DNA of 64,000 nt, taken from Ensifer sp. MPMI2T. Its GTDB lineage: Bacteria > Pseudomonadota > Alphaproteobacteria > Rhizobiales > Rhizobiaceae. Shown here piece after piece: positions 1 to 8,653 of the stretch; position 1 is the first letter of the stretch; the number at the start of each line of letters is the position of its first letter. Made by a program: the position numbers and the translations under genes. Under the pieces are notes generated by a model. The model made no database searches, had not been told where the DNA came from, and saw only the letters and a program-made list of their open reading frames with translations. The DNA is taken from NCBI RefSeq assembly GCF_004827385.1, contig NZ_SRXN01000013.1, positions 115,649-179,648 of the forward strand. The letters run 5' to 3'.

Positions 1-192
1 ATCCTGAGGGCGGCGGGCGCCGCGCTTGTGCGCATGTCCGGCTCTGGCGCCACGTGCTTCGGGCTGTTCGACAGCGACGAAAGAGCGCATCAGGCCGCCG
101 AGCGTATTTCCGCCAGCCATCCGGAATGGTACGTTTGCGCCGCGCGAACCACAGCGCCGCGCGTCCAATCGGAGGCGCAAAGGTCGCTGTAG
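1..192 (+). CDS. ispE: 4-diphosphocytidyl-2-C-methyl-D-erythritol kinase, C-terminal fragment
   Basis: Only the last 63 codons are in the window; the 5' part lies upstream. The fragment reads in frame 1 and contains the glycine-rich GHMP-kinase motif [12 protein letters not shown] (residues 12-23 of the fragment), which is typical of the C-terminal ATP/substrate loop of IspE, the cytosolic kinase of the MEP isoprenoid pathway. The last dozen residues and the TAG stop (190-192) are encoded by the left half of a RIME-like repeat that begins at about 151, so the C-terminus has been rewritten by repeat insertion. The family assignment rests on one motif in a short fragment and is good but not certain. 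Confidence 0.75.
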   Translation: MLRAAGAALVRMSGSGATCFGLFDSDERAHQAAERISASHPEWYVCAARTTAPRVQSEAQRSL

Positions 193-253
193 CACTTTGG
201 ATTGCTGCATGTTTTTGTCCTTATTTCGATTCCGATTTAAGGAATCACGCAGC
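151..253 (+). repeat. RIME-like palindromic repeat (copy a)
   Basis: Two-hairpin element. The left half has an ACAGCG...CGCTGT stem flanking a GCGC-rich stem. The right half starts TGCATG and has the TCCTTA...TTTAAGGA palindrome. It matches the copies near 3917, 13351, 22914, 34749 and 38146. The left half is read as the end of ispE; the right half lies just before moaB. Confidence 0.8.
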
Positions 254-274
254 CGGGGGAAAGGATAGCACTGA

Positions 275-817
275 ATGCCTGGGATCGACGAAAGCCGCCC
301 CTTCATTCCCGTCGGCATTGCCGTGCTTACGGTATCCGACACCCGCACGCGCGCCGACGACAAGTCAGGCGACGCGCTTGAGGCGCGCATACGCGAGGCC
401 GGCCATCGGCTTGAGGCACGGGAGATCGTCACCGACGACCGGCAGAAGATCTACGATCAGGTGAAGGCTTGGACGCTGGACGAGGCGATCGACGTGGTCA
501 TTACCACTGGCGGCACCGGCTTCACCGGCCGCGACGTGACGCCGGAGGCGCTTGAGCCACTCTTTGAAAAACGCATGGACGGCTTTTCCGAAGTGTTCCA
601 CCGGATCTCTTACGAGAAGATCGGCACCTCGACGATCCAGTCGCGTGCCACCGGCGGTGTCGCCAATGCGACGTTCATCTTCATCCTGCCCGGATCGCCG
701 GGCGCCTGCAAGGACGCCTGGGACGGCATCCTGAAGCAGCAGCTCGACTATCGGCACATGCCCTGCAATTTCGTTGAAATCATGCCGCGGCTGGACGAGC
801 ACCTCAAACGCGGCTGA
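275..817 (+). CDS. moaB: Molybdenum cofactor biosynthesis protein MoaB
   Basis: 180 residues, the usual length of the MoaB/Mog fold. Visible motifs are the opening VLTVSDTRT (residues 18-25), TTGGTGFTGRD (77-87), which is the molybdopterin-binding glycine loop, and LPGSPGA (138-144). The family binds molybdopterin and, in MogA-like members, adenylylates it before Mo insertion; MoaB in many bacteria takes that role. The ATG at 275 follows a purine-rich GGGGGAAAGGA about 10 nt upstream. It stands alone between ispE with its repeat and a stretch without genes; no other Moco gene is near. Confidence 0.9.
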   Translation: MPGIDESRPFIPVGIAVLTVSDTRTRADDKSGDALEARIREAGHRLEAREIVTDDRQKIYDQVKAWTLDEAIDVVITTGGTGFTGRDVTPEALEPLFEKRMDGFSEVFHRISYEKIGTSTIQSRATGGVANATFIFILPGSPGACKDAWDGILKQQLDYRHMPCNFVEIMPRLDEHLKRG

Positions 818-1177
818 ATACGTTCCGCAGCCCCGTATCACGTTTTTTGCTCATCCATCTGCGGTTGTTCCCAACGAAACAGCGGGCCTCGATCAACCGC
901 GGTAGATTTCTTCCTGTCAGCCGGCGTTGGGGGTGGGCCGAAGGCGAGACCGATCATCCATCTCAAGCGCAGCGAAGACAAATCTTCCGACGACATGGGC
1001 GGGGGAAGAGCAGGATGTATACGACGTGCCGTCCTCTGGATTGCATGGCAAGCCATTTTCGCGAGCAAGGTCATTTGATAGCCGCTTCGGGGGGTGCCGC
1101 GGACAAGACGGGCACCCCATTCTTGCCATCGCTACTTAAACCAGCCACGATTTGAGGCAACATGCAGTCGCCAGCGG
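818..1177. other. Intergenic region without recognisable gene
   Basis: 360 bases between moaB and the convergent glycosyltransferase gene. Short open frames on both strands have no start signal and no recognisable protein. I see no strong hairpin with a T-run here. Confidence 0.5.
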
Positions 1178-1708
1178 CTATTCCGCAGCAGGTCGATTGC
1201 CGGTCGCCACCCAAGCAGGAACCAGTTCGGTTGCCAGTTTGCGAACGGCACGAACGTTGACCATGTCGCTCAGCCGCATGTTTGCGCGGGCGACGGCGAT
1301 CGCATCACGCTTCTGCATCAGGAAGCCTGTCTCAAGGGGGTGCACCCTGCGCGAGAGGCGGCTTAGCAGCGGGCGCCGATGCATTCGTGAGGGAGAAAAC
1401 CGCGCCGGACTTCTGTTGAGCGACACATATTCGAGAAGCTCATCCACCCATCTTCCGGTGGGGCGCGCGCCCGGCTCCAGGAGCATAAGCCACTCACCCC
1501 TGGCCGAGCGGACAATGTCGCCCAAATCCCAATCAACGCAGAAACGGCAGCCGGCGGCATCCGCAACACGCAGCGAACCGTCTTTCGACCCGTGATCGAG
1601 AATGATGACGTCGCTGACGAGGCCCTCGATGGCGCCGGCAACAAGCACCGACAGCGTCTGTGCAAGTTCGGCTTCGTTGTCGTGTGTTTCCATGATGATA
1701 GTCAGCAT
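1178..1708 (-). CDS. Small GT2-like glycosyltransferase family protein
   Basis: 176 residues. The N-terminus has the GT-A fold signature of family 2 glycosyltransferases: a first strand MLTIIMETHDNE, then VIILDHGSKDGS (residues 34-45, the position of the UDP-sugar Asp), and EWLMLLEPGARP (72-83) where family 2 has its metal-binding DxD. Here the DxD is replaced by LEPG, so catalysis is doubtful. The protein is shorter than usual (about 230-300 residues) and lacks membrane segments. The ATG at 1708 has an AGGAACG ribosome-binding site 5 nt upstream. Substrate unknown. Confidence 0.65.
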   Translation of the reverse strand: MLTIIMETHDNEAELAQTLSVLVAGAIEGLVSDVIILDHGSKDGSLRVADAAGCRFCVDWDLGDIVRSARGEWLMLLEPGARPTGRWVDELLEYVSLNRSPARFSPSRMHRRPLLSRLSRRVHPLETGFLMQKRDAIAVARANMRLSDMVNVRAVRKLATELVPAWVATGNRPAAE

Positions 1709-1888
1709 AATCGTTCCTACCGCATCGCATTCACAAATGCTACAGCCATCGGAGGCCGCCTGCTTCGGCGCTCCGCTGCGATCTCTCTTCGCTCTATCCT
1801 CAAGATTTGTTCTTGCTTTGTTCCGTTTTCTGCGATAGGAAAATAATCAGGACGAAACGGAGCCCCGTCTGTTTCCGAGGAGATTTCG

Positions 1889-3046
1889 ATGACCGATCTG
1901 TCTCAATTGAGGCAGGGCGCTTTTGCGCCCGCCAACACCGCAGAGATGGCCGAAGGAATGATCAAAGGAACGGGCCTGAGGATCGACATCGATCGTCGGC
2001 GTGGCCGTGGCGCCGGCCTCAACATGTCCGGCCGCTTCGAACCACAATCGCGCGAGGTCTTCGACGACGGTTGGGAGAGCATCGAGGAACTGCCGCCTTT
2101 CAAGACGGAGGTCCAGGTCGAGAAGCCGCGGGCGGTTATCACGCGCAACGAGTCTCCGGACATTGGTTTCGACCGCTCGATCAATCCTTACCGCGGTTGC
2201 GAGCACGGCTGCATCTACTGTTTCGCGCGCCCAACCCATGCCTACATGGGCCTCTCGGCGGGTCTCGATTTCGAGTCCAAACTTTTCGCCAAGCCTGACG
2301 CCCCGCGTTTGCTCGAGCGGGAATTGGCAAGGCCCGATTACAAGGTTCGCCCGATCGCGATCGGCACCAATACCGACCCCTATCAGCCGATCGAGAAGGA
2401 ATGGCGGATCATGCGCCAGATTCTCGAAGTGTTGAAGGCGGCAAACCACCCGGTGATGATCGTCACCAAGTCGGCAATGGTGACACGCGACATTGATCTG
2501 CTTGCTCCGATGGCCGAAATGGGTCTCGCGCGGGTCGGCATTTCGGTAACTACGCTCGATCGAAAACTGGCGCGCACGATGGAGCCGCGGGCATCAACGC
2601 CGACAAAGCGGCTCGAGGCGATCCGCGCCGTCTCGGATGCGGGTATCCCTACCGGTGTTCTGGTTTCACCGATCATTCCGGCGCTGAACGATCACGAGAT
2701 CGAACGCGTGCTCGATTCGGCGAAGGCAGCGGGCGCGTCGGAAGCGAGCTACGTGCTGTTGCGGCTGCCGCTCGAGGTGAGCCCGCTCTTTCGCGATTGG
2801 CTGCTGCGGAATTATCCGGACCGCTACCGCCACGTCATGTCGCTGATCCGCTCCATGCGCGGCGGCAAGGATTATGACGCCGAGTTCGGCAAGCGCATGA
2901 AAGGGGCCGGTCCTTATGCCTGGCAGATCGGCCGGCGCTTCGAACTTGCTTCCAAGCGCCTGGGGCTCAACCTGACGCGGCGGCAATTGCGGAATGATGT
3001 CTTCGTGCCGCCACTCGGAATGGGAGTCCAACTGTCACTGCTTTAG
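1889..3046 (+). CDS. PA0069/SplB-like radical SAM protein
   Basis: 385 residues. The radical SAM cluster motif is CEHGCIYC (residues 104-111; C-x3-C-x2-C), preceded by INPYRGCEHG, which is characteristic of the Rv2578c/PA0069 group related to spore photoproduct lyase. A 4Fe-4S cluster and S-adenosylmethionine would be bound in the N-terminal barrel; the substrate of this group is unknown. The start at 1889 has GAGGAG 7 nt upstream. It is the first gene of a plus-strand pair with rnhB, 200 bp apart. Confidence is high for the family and nil for the substrate. Confidence 0.85.
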   Translation: MTDLSQLRQGAFAPANTAEMAEGMIKGTGLRIDIDRRRGRGAGLNMSGRFEPQSREVFDDGWESIEELPPFKTEVQVEKPRAVITRNESPDIGFDRSINPYRGCEHGCIYCFARPTHAYMGLSAGLDFESKLFAKPDAPRLLERELARPDYKVRPIAIGTNTDPYQPIEKEWRIMRQILEVLKAANHPVMIVTKSAMVTRDIDLLAPMAEMGLARVGISVTTLDRKLARTMEPRASTPTKRLEAIRAVSDAGIPTGVLVSPIIPALNDHEIERVLDSAKAAGASEASYVLLRLPLEVSPLFRDWLLRNYPDRYRHVMSLIRSMRGGKDYDAEFGKRMKGAGPYAWQIGRRFELASKRLGLNLTRRQLRNDVFVPPLGMGVQLSLL

Positions 3047-3246
3047 GTCAGCGGACATTCCCGCGACTTCCCGCCAAATACAAGCCGATCTCCTCTCCGA
3101 CGAGAGTTCGATAGCATTGTCCATGCAAAATTTCGGTTCCGGCGCCCTGCTCTGCCTTGTGATGGCGCTGGTTTTCCTCCCGGTCACCGCCGCACTCGCA
3201 CCGGGGGGCTTGAAGGGAATCGGGCGAATATGCGAGGGTCCCCCGC

Positions 3247-3897
3247 ATGTCACGTCGCAAATCGCCCGATTCCCCACTTTTTCCCATCGAACTGCCCGTC
3301 CCCGATTTCGGCTTCGAGCTTGCCGCCCGCCGAGATGGCTTCTGGCCTGTCGCCGGCGCGGACGAGGCGGGACGCGGTCCGTTGGCCGGTCCGGTCGTTG
3401 CTGCCGCGGTCATCCTCGATCCGGACGCCATTCCGGATGGTCTCAATGACAGCAAGCTCTTGAGCCCGGAGCAGCGCGAAGCACTGTTTGAGCAAATTCT
3501 CGCGACCGCGACGGTGTCGATCGCCTCGTCTTCAGCGACACGGATCGACGCCACCGATATCCTCAAGGCGAGCCTCGACGCGATGCGACGGGCCGTCTAT
3601 GGTCTTTCCACGACCGCGCGTTTCGTGCTCGTCGACGGCCGTGATGTTCCGCCGGGGCTCTCCTGCCACGCCAAAGCGATCATCAAAGGCGATTCCCGAT
3701 CGATGTCGATCGCCGCTGCATCGATCGTCGCCAAAGTGACTCGCGATCGCATGATGGCGCGCGCCGACGTCACGTTCCCGGCCTATGGCTTTGCCCTTCA
3801 TGCCGGCTATGCCACCGAAATGCATCGAAACGCCATCGACAGCCACGGCCCCTGCTCGCTGCATCGAATGAGTTTCCGTCCCTTTCGCCAGGTTTGA
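3247..3897 (+). CDS. rnhB: Ribonuclease HII
   Basis: 216 residues, a normal RNase HII length. The signature [15 protein letters not shown] (about residues 37-51) contains the catalytic Asp39 and Glu40; the third acidic residue is in LVDGRD (Asp130), followed by the [14 protein letters not shown] helix. The enzyme cuts the RNA strand of RNA-DNA hybrids and removes single ribonucleotides misincorporated in DNA. The N-terminus carries about 30 extra residues before the domain, common in alphaproteobacteria. The stop is 20 bp before a RIME-like repeat, which may act as its 3' hairpin. Confidence 0.95.
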   Translation: MSRRKSPDSPLFPIELPVPDFGFELAARRDGFWPVAGADEAGRGPLAGPVVAAAVILDPDAIPDGLNDSKLLSPEQREALFEQILATATVSIASSSATRIDATDILKASLDAMRRAVYGLSTTARFVLVDGRDVPPGLSCHAKAIIKGDSRSMSIAAASIVAKVTRDRMMARADVTFPAYGFALHAGYATEMHRNAIDSHGPCSLHRMSFRPFRQV

Positions 3898-3916
3898 TGC
3901 CGAGCATTCGGCCTGC

Positions 3917-4021
3917 TACAGCGCCGCGCGTCTCATCGGACGCGCAAAGGACGCTGTAGCGCTTGGAATTGCTGCATGTTTTGATCCTTAAATCGGCTAC
4001 GAATTAAGGAAACATGCAGTA
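3917..4021 (+). repeat. RIME-like palindromic repeat (copy b)
   Basis: Complete two-hairpin copy directly downstream of rnhB. The left stem is TACAGCGCCGCGCGTC / GACGCGCAAAGGACGCTGTA; the right stem is TGCATGTTTTGATCCTTAA / TTAAGGAAACATGCA. Confidence 0.85.
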
Positions 4022-4086
4022 GCGGCAGGGGGTGCCAGATTGGTAGCGCGTAGACGCCCGATAACGCGCAGCCGCTATGCCACGCT

Positions 4087-4193
4087 GGTGCAGCGCCTCG
4101 TCGAAGCGGACCCGCAAAGTTCGCTGTGGCACTTCTGAATTGCTGCATGATTTTGTCCTTAAGTCGATTCCGATTTAAGGGAACCATGCAGTA
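4087..4193 (+). repeat. RIME-like palindromic repeat (copy c)
   Basis: A more diverged copy, in the same orientation as copy b and 65 bp after it. The left half is degenerate. The right half (TGCATGATTTTGTCCTTAAG ... TTTAAGGGAACCATGCA) is well kept. Confidence 0.75.
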
Positions 4194-4226
4194 GCCGACA
4201 AAAGCTGAAACACTGGTACAGCCAAC

Positions 4227-4258
4227 AAAAAAAGCCCCGCCGTAGCGGGGCTTCCTTC
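4227..4258 (-). terminator. Rho-independent terminator of the F0 atp operon
   Basis: On the minus strand an 8-bp stem AGCCCCGC / GCGGGGCT with a 4-nt loop (4233-4252) is followed by seven U residues (complement of 4227-4233). It lies 28 bp downstream of the atpF stop, so it ends the atpI-B-E-b'-b transcript. Confidence 0.9.
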
Positions 4259-4279
4259 GAATTCTCAGACTTTGCCGTC

Positions 4280-4765
4280 TCAGTTGAGCCGAGACTTGAC
4301 CTCGCCAAGCGCCTTCTTGAACAGCGTATCCTGCGCACCGGCATCGGTCTTGGCCGACAAGACCTTCTCTGCGGCGCTGATCGCCAGATCGACGGCTGCC
4401 GAGCGGACCGCGTTGATCGCGTCGCTTTCAGCCTGCTTGATCTTCTGTTCGGAAAGTGCCGTGCGGCGCGCGACATAATCCTCGGTCTTCTGCTTGGCTT
4501 CCGCCGTCAGCATTTCCGCTTCCCGCTGCGCCGCGGCAACGATGCTAGCGGCCTCGGCCTCGGCATCCTTGCGCTTGCGCTGATACTCGGCGACCAGGCT
4601 CTGGGCCTCTTCGCGCAGGCGTTTGGCTTCTGCCAGTTCGTTGCCGATCTTGTCGGCGCGTGCATCGAGCGCCTTGGCGATCATACCCGGAACCTTGAGA
4701 TAGGCAATGAGGGCAAGGAAGAGGATCAGGCCGATAAGGGCGTAGAAAGTCGCATCAAGAGCCAT
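4280..4765 (-). CDS. atpF: ATP synthase F0 subunit b
   Basis: 161 residues. One N-terminal membrane helix (about residues 5-22, YALIGLILFLALIAYL) is followed by a long charged coiled coil rich in Ala, Glu and Lys, the peripheral stalk that joins F0 to F1. It is the last gene of the F0 operon, 13 bp after the b' gene and just before the terminator. Alphaproteobacteria with photosynthetic-type ATP synthase carry two different b subunits; this one aligns in character with the conventional b. The F1 genes are not in the window. Confidence 0.93.
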   Translation of the reverse strand: MALDATFYALIGLILFLALIAYLKVPGMIAKALDARADKIGNELAEAKRLREEAQSLVAEYQRKRKDAEAEAASIVAAAQREAEMLTAEAKQKTEDYVARRTALSEQKIKQAESDAINAVRSAAVDLAISAAEKVLSAKTDAGAQDTLFKKALGEVKSRLN

Positions 4766-4778
4766 CGTTCATTGCTCC

Positions 4779-5390
4779 TCAGTTGCCTGCCGATGCCTTG
4801 ACGGCGGCAGCGATCTCGGCCTTGGTGACGGTTCCACCAATCAGCTGCGTGACGACGGCGGTTGCCGTTTCCTCGGCGATAGCGCCGACATCGGCGAGCG
4901 CTTTGGACTTGATATCGGCAATGCGCGTTTCAGCGGCGGTGATCTTCTTCGCCAGATCTGCCTCGACCGCGGTCCGGTCGGCGGTAGCCTTCGCCTTGGC
5001 AGCTTCGCGCGCGGTGTCGGCGATTGAATGCCCCTTGGCCTTGGCGGTTGCCAGTTCCTGCTCGTAGGACGCGATGGCAGCGTCGGCTTCGCCTTTGAGG
5101 CGGGACGCTTCATCCAGATCCTGAGCGATCCGGTCGTGGCGGGTCTCGAGAATGCCGCCGATACGCGGAATGATGACCTTCGACATCAACAGATAGAAGA
5201 GGCCGAACGTGATCGCGAGCCAGAGCAACTGCGATGCGAAATGGGTCGAATCAAAAGGCGGGAACACGCCCGTGCCGTGTTCGCCTTCGGGGGCCACACC
5301 CGTTTCGGTGTGCACCTCGCCGGCCGCAGCGGGTTCGTGTGCTTCGCCTTCAGTGGTGGTTGACTGGGCATACGCCGCGGTCACAAACAT
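4779..5390 (-). CDS. atpF2: ATP synthase F0 subunit b'
   Basis: 203 residues from the ATG at 5390, chosen because GGAGGTGAG lies just upstream; an in-frame GTG at 5408 would overlap that site. An Ala/Glu/Thr/Pro-rich periplasmic-side N-terminus (residues 1-45) precedes one membrane helix (about 55-75, [20 protein letters not shown]) and a long coiled coil. It pairs with subunit b to form a heterodimeric peripheral stalk. The gene lies between atpE and atpF, separated from atpE by 77 bp that hold a strong GC hairpin. Confidence 0.92.
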   Translation of the reverse strand: MFVTAAYAQSTTTEGEAHEPAAAGEVHTETGVAPEGEHGTGVFPPFDSTHFASQLLWLAITFGLFYLLMSKVIIPRIGGILETRHDRIAQDLDEASRLKGEADAAIASYEQELATAKAKGHSIADTAREAAKAKATADRTAVEADLAKKITAAETRIADIKSKALADVGAIAEETATAVVTQLIGGTVTKAEIAAAVKASAGN

Positions 5391-5422
5391 GCTCACCTCC
5401 AGGTGCACTCAAGAATATGCGC

Positions 5423-5451
5423 GGCCGCGGCCCCTGAGCGAGGCCGCGGCC
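5423..5451 (-). other. GC-rich hairpin between atpE and the b' gene
   Basis: A perfect 10-bp stem GGCCGCGGCC (5423-5432 and 5442-5451) with a 9-nt loop, 16 bp past the atpE stop. There is no T-run, so it is more likely an mRNA-stabilising or partial-attenuation hairpin than a full terminator. Confidence 0.6.
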
Positions 5452-5467
5452 AAAACTTCCGTCCGTA

Positions 5468-5695
5468 TTAGACGGCGAAGAGGAGGAGCAGGGCTACGAG
5501 CAGCGAGAAGATGCCCAGAGCTTCCGTAACGGCGAAGCCGAATACGAGGCGGCCGAACTGGCCGTCAGCAGCCGACGGGTTGCGCAGCGCGCCGGACAGG
5601 TAGCTGCCGAAGATGTTGCCGAGGCCGAGAGCCGTGCCGGCCATACCAAGGCATGCAAGACCTGCACCGATGAACTTTGCTGCTTCCGCTTCCAT
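5468..5695 (-). CDS. atpE: ATP synthase F0 subunit c
   Basis: 75 residues with two membrane helices and the polar loop RNPSAADG (about residues 38-45) that contacts the rotor stalk. The proton-carrying carboxylate is the Glu in VTEALGIF (about residue 58) in helix 2. The N-terminal helix has the Gly/Ala-rich [17 protein letters not shown] packing motif. It forms the membrane rotor ring. The gene has a strong GAAGGAG ribosome-binding site, as expected for the subunit needed in highest number, and is flanked by hairpins on both sides. Confidence 0.96.
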   Translation of the reverse strand: MEAEAAKFIGAGLACLGMAGTALGLGNIFGSYLSGALRNPSAADGQFGRLVFGFAVTEALGIFSLLVALLLLFAV

Positions 5696-5779
5696 GATTG
5701 AACTCCTTCGAAATGGTGTTGCGGCTAGGATTTGTGCCTCCGCCGGAGGACCCGGGCGGAAGCCAGCGACTGTTATTCC

Positions 5780-6532
5780 TTAGTGGCTTCCCGGATGGAC
5801 GGCGTCGTTGAGGTACATGCAGGTCAGCACCGCAAAGACATAGGCCTGAAGGAAGCAAACGAGGAACTCAAGACCGGTAATGGCGACGGTCATGATGAGA
5901 GGCAGGATCGCGCCACCGATGCCGAGCGCGCCAAGGGCGCTCAACGAGGTGACGAAGCCCGCGAAGACCTTCAGCGTGATGTGACCGGCCAGCATGTTGG
6001 CGAACAGACGGACCGAAAGGCTGATGGGACGGGAAAGGAACGAAATGATTTCGATCGCAACGACCAGCGGCAGCAAAACCCCCGGCACGCCGTGCGGCAC
6101 GAATAGTTTCAAAAAGCCCAGACCGTGCTTGTAGAAACCATAGAGAATGACGGTACCGATGACGAACACCGCCAGCGCGAAGGTGACGATGATCTGGCTG
6201 GTCACCGTAAAGAAGTACGGAAACATGCCGAGCAGGTTTGCCGTCAGGATGAACATGAACAGCGAGAACACCATCGGGAAGAATTTCATCCCGTGGCTGC
6301 CCGCGCCTTCACGAAGCATCGACGCAATGAACTCGTAGGACATTTCCGAAACCGACTGCATGCGCGTCGGGATCAGCCCGCGCTGCGACGTGGTCAGATA
6401 AAGAAAGCCGGCGGCCACGCCGACGGTCGCGACCATGAACAGCGACGCATTGGTGAAGGAAAAGTCAATTCCGCCAATCTCGATCGGGACAATCTTGTTG
6501 ACCAGGAACTGGTGGGTCGGATCGTTTGACAC
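5780..6532 (-). CDS. atpB: ATP synthase F0 subunit a
   Basis: 250 residues, an integral membrane protein with five to six helices. The essential arginine that faces the c ring is in [14 protein letters not shown] (about residues 171-184). The C-terminal helices ([22 protein letters not shown]) carry the second half-channel residues. It lies between atpI and atpE; the 84-bp gap to atpE contains a CCTCCG/CGGAGG hairpin (about 5736-5749). The stator subunit forms the two proton half-channels. Confidence 0.96.
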   Translation of the reverse strand: MSNDPTHQFLVNKIVPIEIGGIDFSFTNASLFMVATVGVAAGFLYLTTSQRGLIPTRMQSVSEMSYEFIASMLREGAGSHGMKFFPMVFSLFMFILTANLLGMFPYFFTVTSQIIVTFALAVFVIGTVILYGFYKHGLGFLKLFVPHGVPGVLLPLVVAIEIISFLSRPISLSVRLFANMLAGHITLKVFAGFVTSLSALGALGIGGAILPLIMTVAITGLEFLVCFLQAYVFAVLTCMYLNDAVHPGSH

Positions 6533-6592
6533 CGCGCTTCTCTTTCATTTTGCCCGCCCGCAAGCGGAAACCGTGTTCTTTCGGGCAACGCC

Positions 6593-6952
6593 TCAGGCGC
6601 CATCCCCGTCCTTCTTGTCATTTCCAGGGCTGCGTCTTCCCTGATCCGGCGTCGCCACCAGTCCGGCCGACCGCAGCACATTCAAGACGCCGGCACAGAA
6701 CCCGAGAAGCAGCAAGACGATCATGCCCCACGGCCCTGTACCCGCAAAGTGGTCCAAAAGATAGCCCAGAAACGCCCCGACAACGATCCCGGCGATGAAC
6801 TCGCTCGAGAGCTTCATCGCCGCCGCGTAACCTTGCCGGCTTTCCGCAGCGCGCGTCTCGACGTCGTCCGACTTGTCCGTCCGCTTGGACGCGATGTCGT
6901 CGCCAAGGCGCTTCAGCCGCGCTTCCAGACTTTCTTCCGGTTTCTCCGTCAC
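6593..6952 (-). CDS. atpI: ATP synthase assembly protein AtpI
   Basis: 119 residues from the GTG at 6952, preferred over a GTG at 6976 because AAAGGGGAG lies 5-12 nt upstream. A charged N-terminal third precedes two membrane helices (SSEFIAGIVVGAFLGYLLDHF and GMIVLLLLGFCAGVLNVL), followed by a polar tail. AtpI proteins help c-ring assembly or Mg supply to F0. As the first gene of the operon it follows a 97-nt leader from the predicted promoter. Confidence 0.88.
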   Translation of the reverse strand: MTEKPEESLEARLKRLGDDIASKRTDKSDDVETRAAESRQGYAAAMKLSSEFIAGIVVGAFLGYLLDHFAGTGPWGMIVLLLLGFCAGVLNVLRSAGLVATPDQGRRSPGNDKKDGDGA

Positions 6953-7055
6953 ATGGCTCCCCTTTGCAGTCCCCACGCGGTCTTAAACGCGATCTCGGTC
7001 ATACAAACGGCCGGTGTTCAAGCCACGCTTCGGCCCCCATTTGAAGTCGCGCGCA

Positions 7056-7084
7056 ACATAGTTTTAGGCACCCGCATAGTCAAG
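7056..7084 (-). promoter_or_regulatory. Sigma-70-type promoter of the F0 atp operon
   Basis: Reading the minus strand, CTTGAC (7079-7084) and CTATGT (7056-7061) are spaced by exactly 17 bp, matching the Sinorhizobium housekeeping consensus CTTGAC-N17-CTATAT. The expected start of transcription is near 7049. Confidence 0.75.
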
Positions 7085-7246
7085 GCATGCAGGCCCCTTC
7101 GACGTGGACAATATTTCCTCGTCATTTCAAATGCTTAGCGATAAATTTGGCCAGCTGCGACAAAGCTGCAACGGGAATCGGCGGCAACCGAACGGTCTAA
7201 GCTGCTCGTTCGGCGCCAAGTCATCCGGCGGAATCGAGGCGGTCGA

Positions 7247-8425
7247 TCAGCTCCAGCCGCCGCCATAGGTGCGATAGAAGATATGCAATCCGATCTTGCC
7301 GACCCGCTTCATGGTTTTCGCCCAGGCCGGCTTCACATAGGTTGCGTGATAATGCGTTGCCGACCCCACTTCCGGCAGCCAGATCTTGCCGGCGGTGACC
7401 GCCATCGCGACTTCCTTGGCGGTCTTCCAGTGCGAGCGCGAATAGATCAGGTCGCGGATCATGTCGCAGGCGAAGGAAAACTGACAGCGGTTGCGCCAGG
7501 CCTTGTTCTGGTAGACGACTCCGCAAATCGTCTTCGGGTAGGTGGGGTTGCGGACACGGTTGAGGATTACCTGCGCCACAGCAGCCTGGCCCTTCACGGG
7601 CTCGCTGCGGGCCTCAAAGTAGATCCCTTCGGCAAGGCAGGTTTGCTCTTCCTTGCTGAAGACCGTGGCGGGCAAGGCGGTTGCCGCCCAGGCATGGTCG
7701 TCGGGCGCGATTTCCGGAATGAAGCGGCCCGCGTTCTTGTCTTCCCTGAGGATCGAATCGAAGGGCGACTCACGCGCATAGTCCGGCTCGGGCCGGACAT
7801 AGGCGGTCGCAAGAATATCGACCTTGTCGTTGGTAATCAGCTTGGCAAGCATCGGCGAGACGCCGGGATCGGCCTTCGGCGGCTTCTTTCGGTAGAATGC
7901 CGTGGCGATCTCGATCTCCTTTCCCTTGATGCGCGGTTTGGCGAAAATCATCTTCTCGGGCCCGTCGAAGTTCGGTTCCATCAGTGAACTCGTGCGCTGG
8001 AGGATCGAACCGGCGGTAAAGTCCTTCGGCGGCGTCACTGGGCTGACGGCAACGATCCGCCCCTTCTTCAGCTTGCGGGTGACGCGGTCTTCGTCGGGCG
8101 TCGCGCCCTTGTGCTTGGTTTCCGCTGTCAGCGCCACGTGGCTGCCGTCGGGCATGGCGACGCCCGCACCGCCGTCCAAGGCACCGGTGGTGATCGGATC
8201 GGCGAACACCATCTCGACCTCATGCAGCGAACCCGCAGGCGATTGTGTCAGATACATCCGCCAGCGCTCGCCGCCGCGGTTGATGCCCGAAAGAAAGGTC
8301 GCCAGGTCGGAATAGGCGACCGCTGAAGGGAAGCTCAGGAAAATGGCAATGCCGATCATCGCGGGCGCAGCCCAGGCCGGCAAAGACATACGAGACTTGC
8401 AACGCAACTTCTGGCTCTTACGCAC
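7247..8425 (-). CDS. SleB-type cell wall hydrolase (Hydrolase_2 domain)
   Basis: About 392 residues. A membrane-anchor or signal segment (LPAWAAPAMIGIAIFLSF, roughly residues 14-31) is followed by a long region of unknown fold. The C-terminal 130 residues form the Hydrolase_2/SleB domain, with EQTCLAEGIYFEARSE containing the likely catalytic Glu, then GQAAVAQVILNRV and the ATHYHATY motif. Proteins of this type are peptidoglycan lytic enzymes in the periplasm. The start is uncertain: the GTG at 8425 has GGAG upstream; the ATG at 8389 is the alternative. The gene stands alone on its strand between the atp operon and kup. Confidence 0.82.
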   Translation of the reverse strand: MRKSQKLRCKSRMSLPAWAAPAMIGIAIFLSFPSAVAYSDLATFLSGINRGGERWRMYLTQSPAGSLHEVEMVFADPITTGALDGGAGVAMPDGSHVALTAETKHKGATPDEDRVTRKLKKGRIVAVSPVTPPKDFTAGSILQRTSSLMEPNFDGPEKMIFAKPRIKGKEIEIATAFYRKKPPKADPGVSPMLAKLITNDKVDILATAYVRPEPDYARESPFDSILREDKNAGRFIPEIAPDDHAWAATALPATVFSKEEQTCLAEGIYFEARSEPVKGQAAVAQVILNRVRNPTYPKTICGVVYQNKAWRNRCQFSFACDMIRDLIYSRSHWKTAKEVAMAVTAGKIWLPEVGSATHYHATYVKPAWAKTMKRVGKIGLHIFYRTYGGGWS

Positions 8426-8653
8426 CCAACCGGCTCCACGCAATACTTACTTGCGCACGCGTTCTCACAAGCCGGCGAAGGGCCAGCCCCAAGATTCCGT
8501 GCAGGAAGCTAAGATTTGGAAGCGGTCGGACAGCCCGCCGGAACCGCTTCGTTCGAGCCTAGAAAATGAAGCATTAACCTTGATGTTTGGTTAATGCCGC
8601 GCCACTCGAACCAGCGACGCTGGCATTGGAGGACAGCAGTCTTCGCGGGCTGT

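Noticed and set aside
847..1155. Frames in the gap after moaB
   Set aside because: No ribosome-binding site, no recognisable protein, and they overlap one another on both strands.
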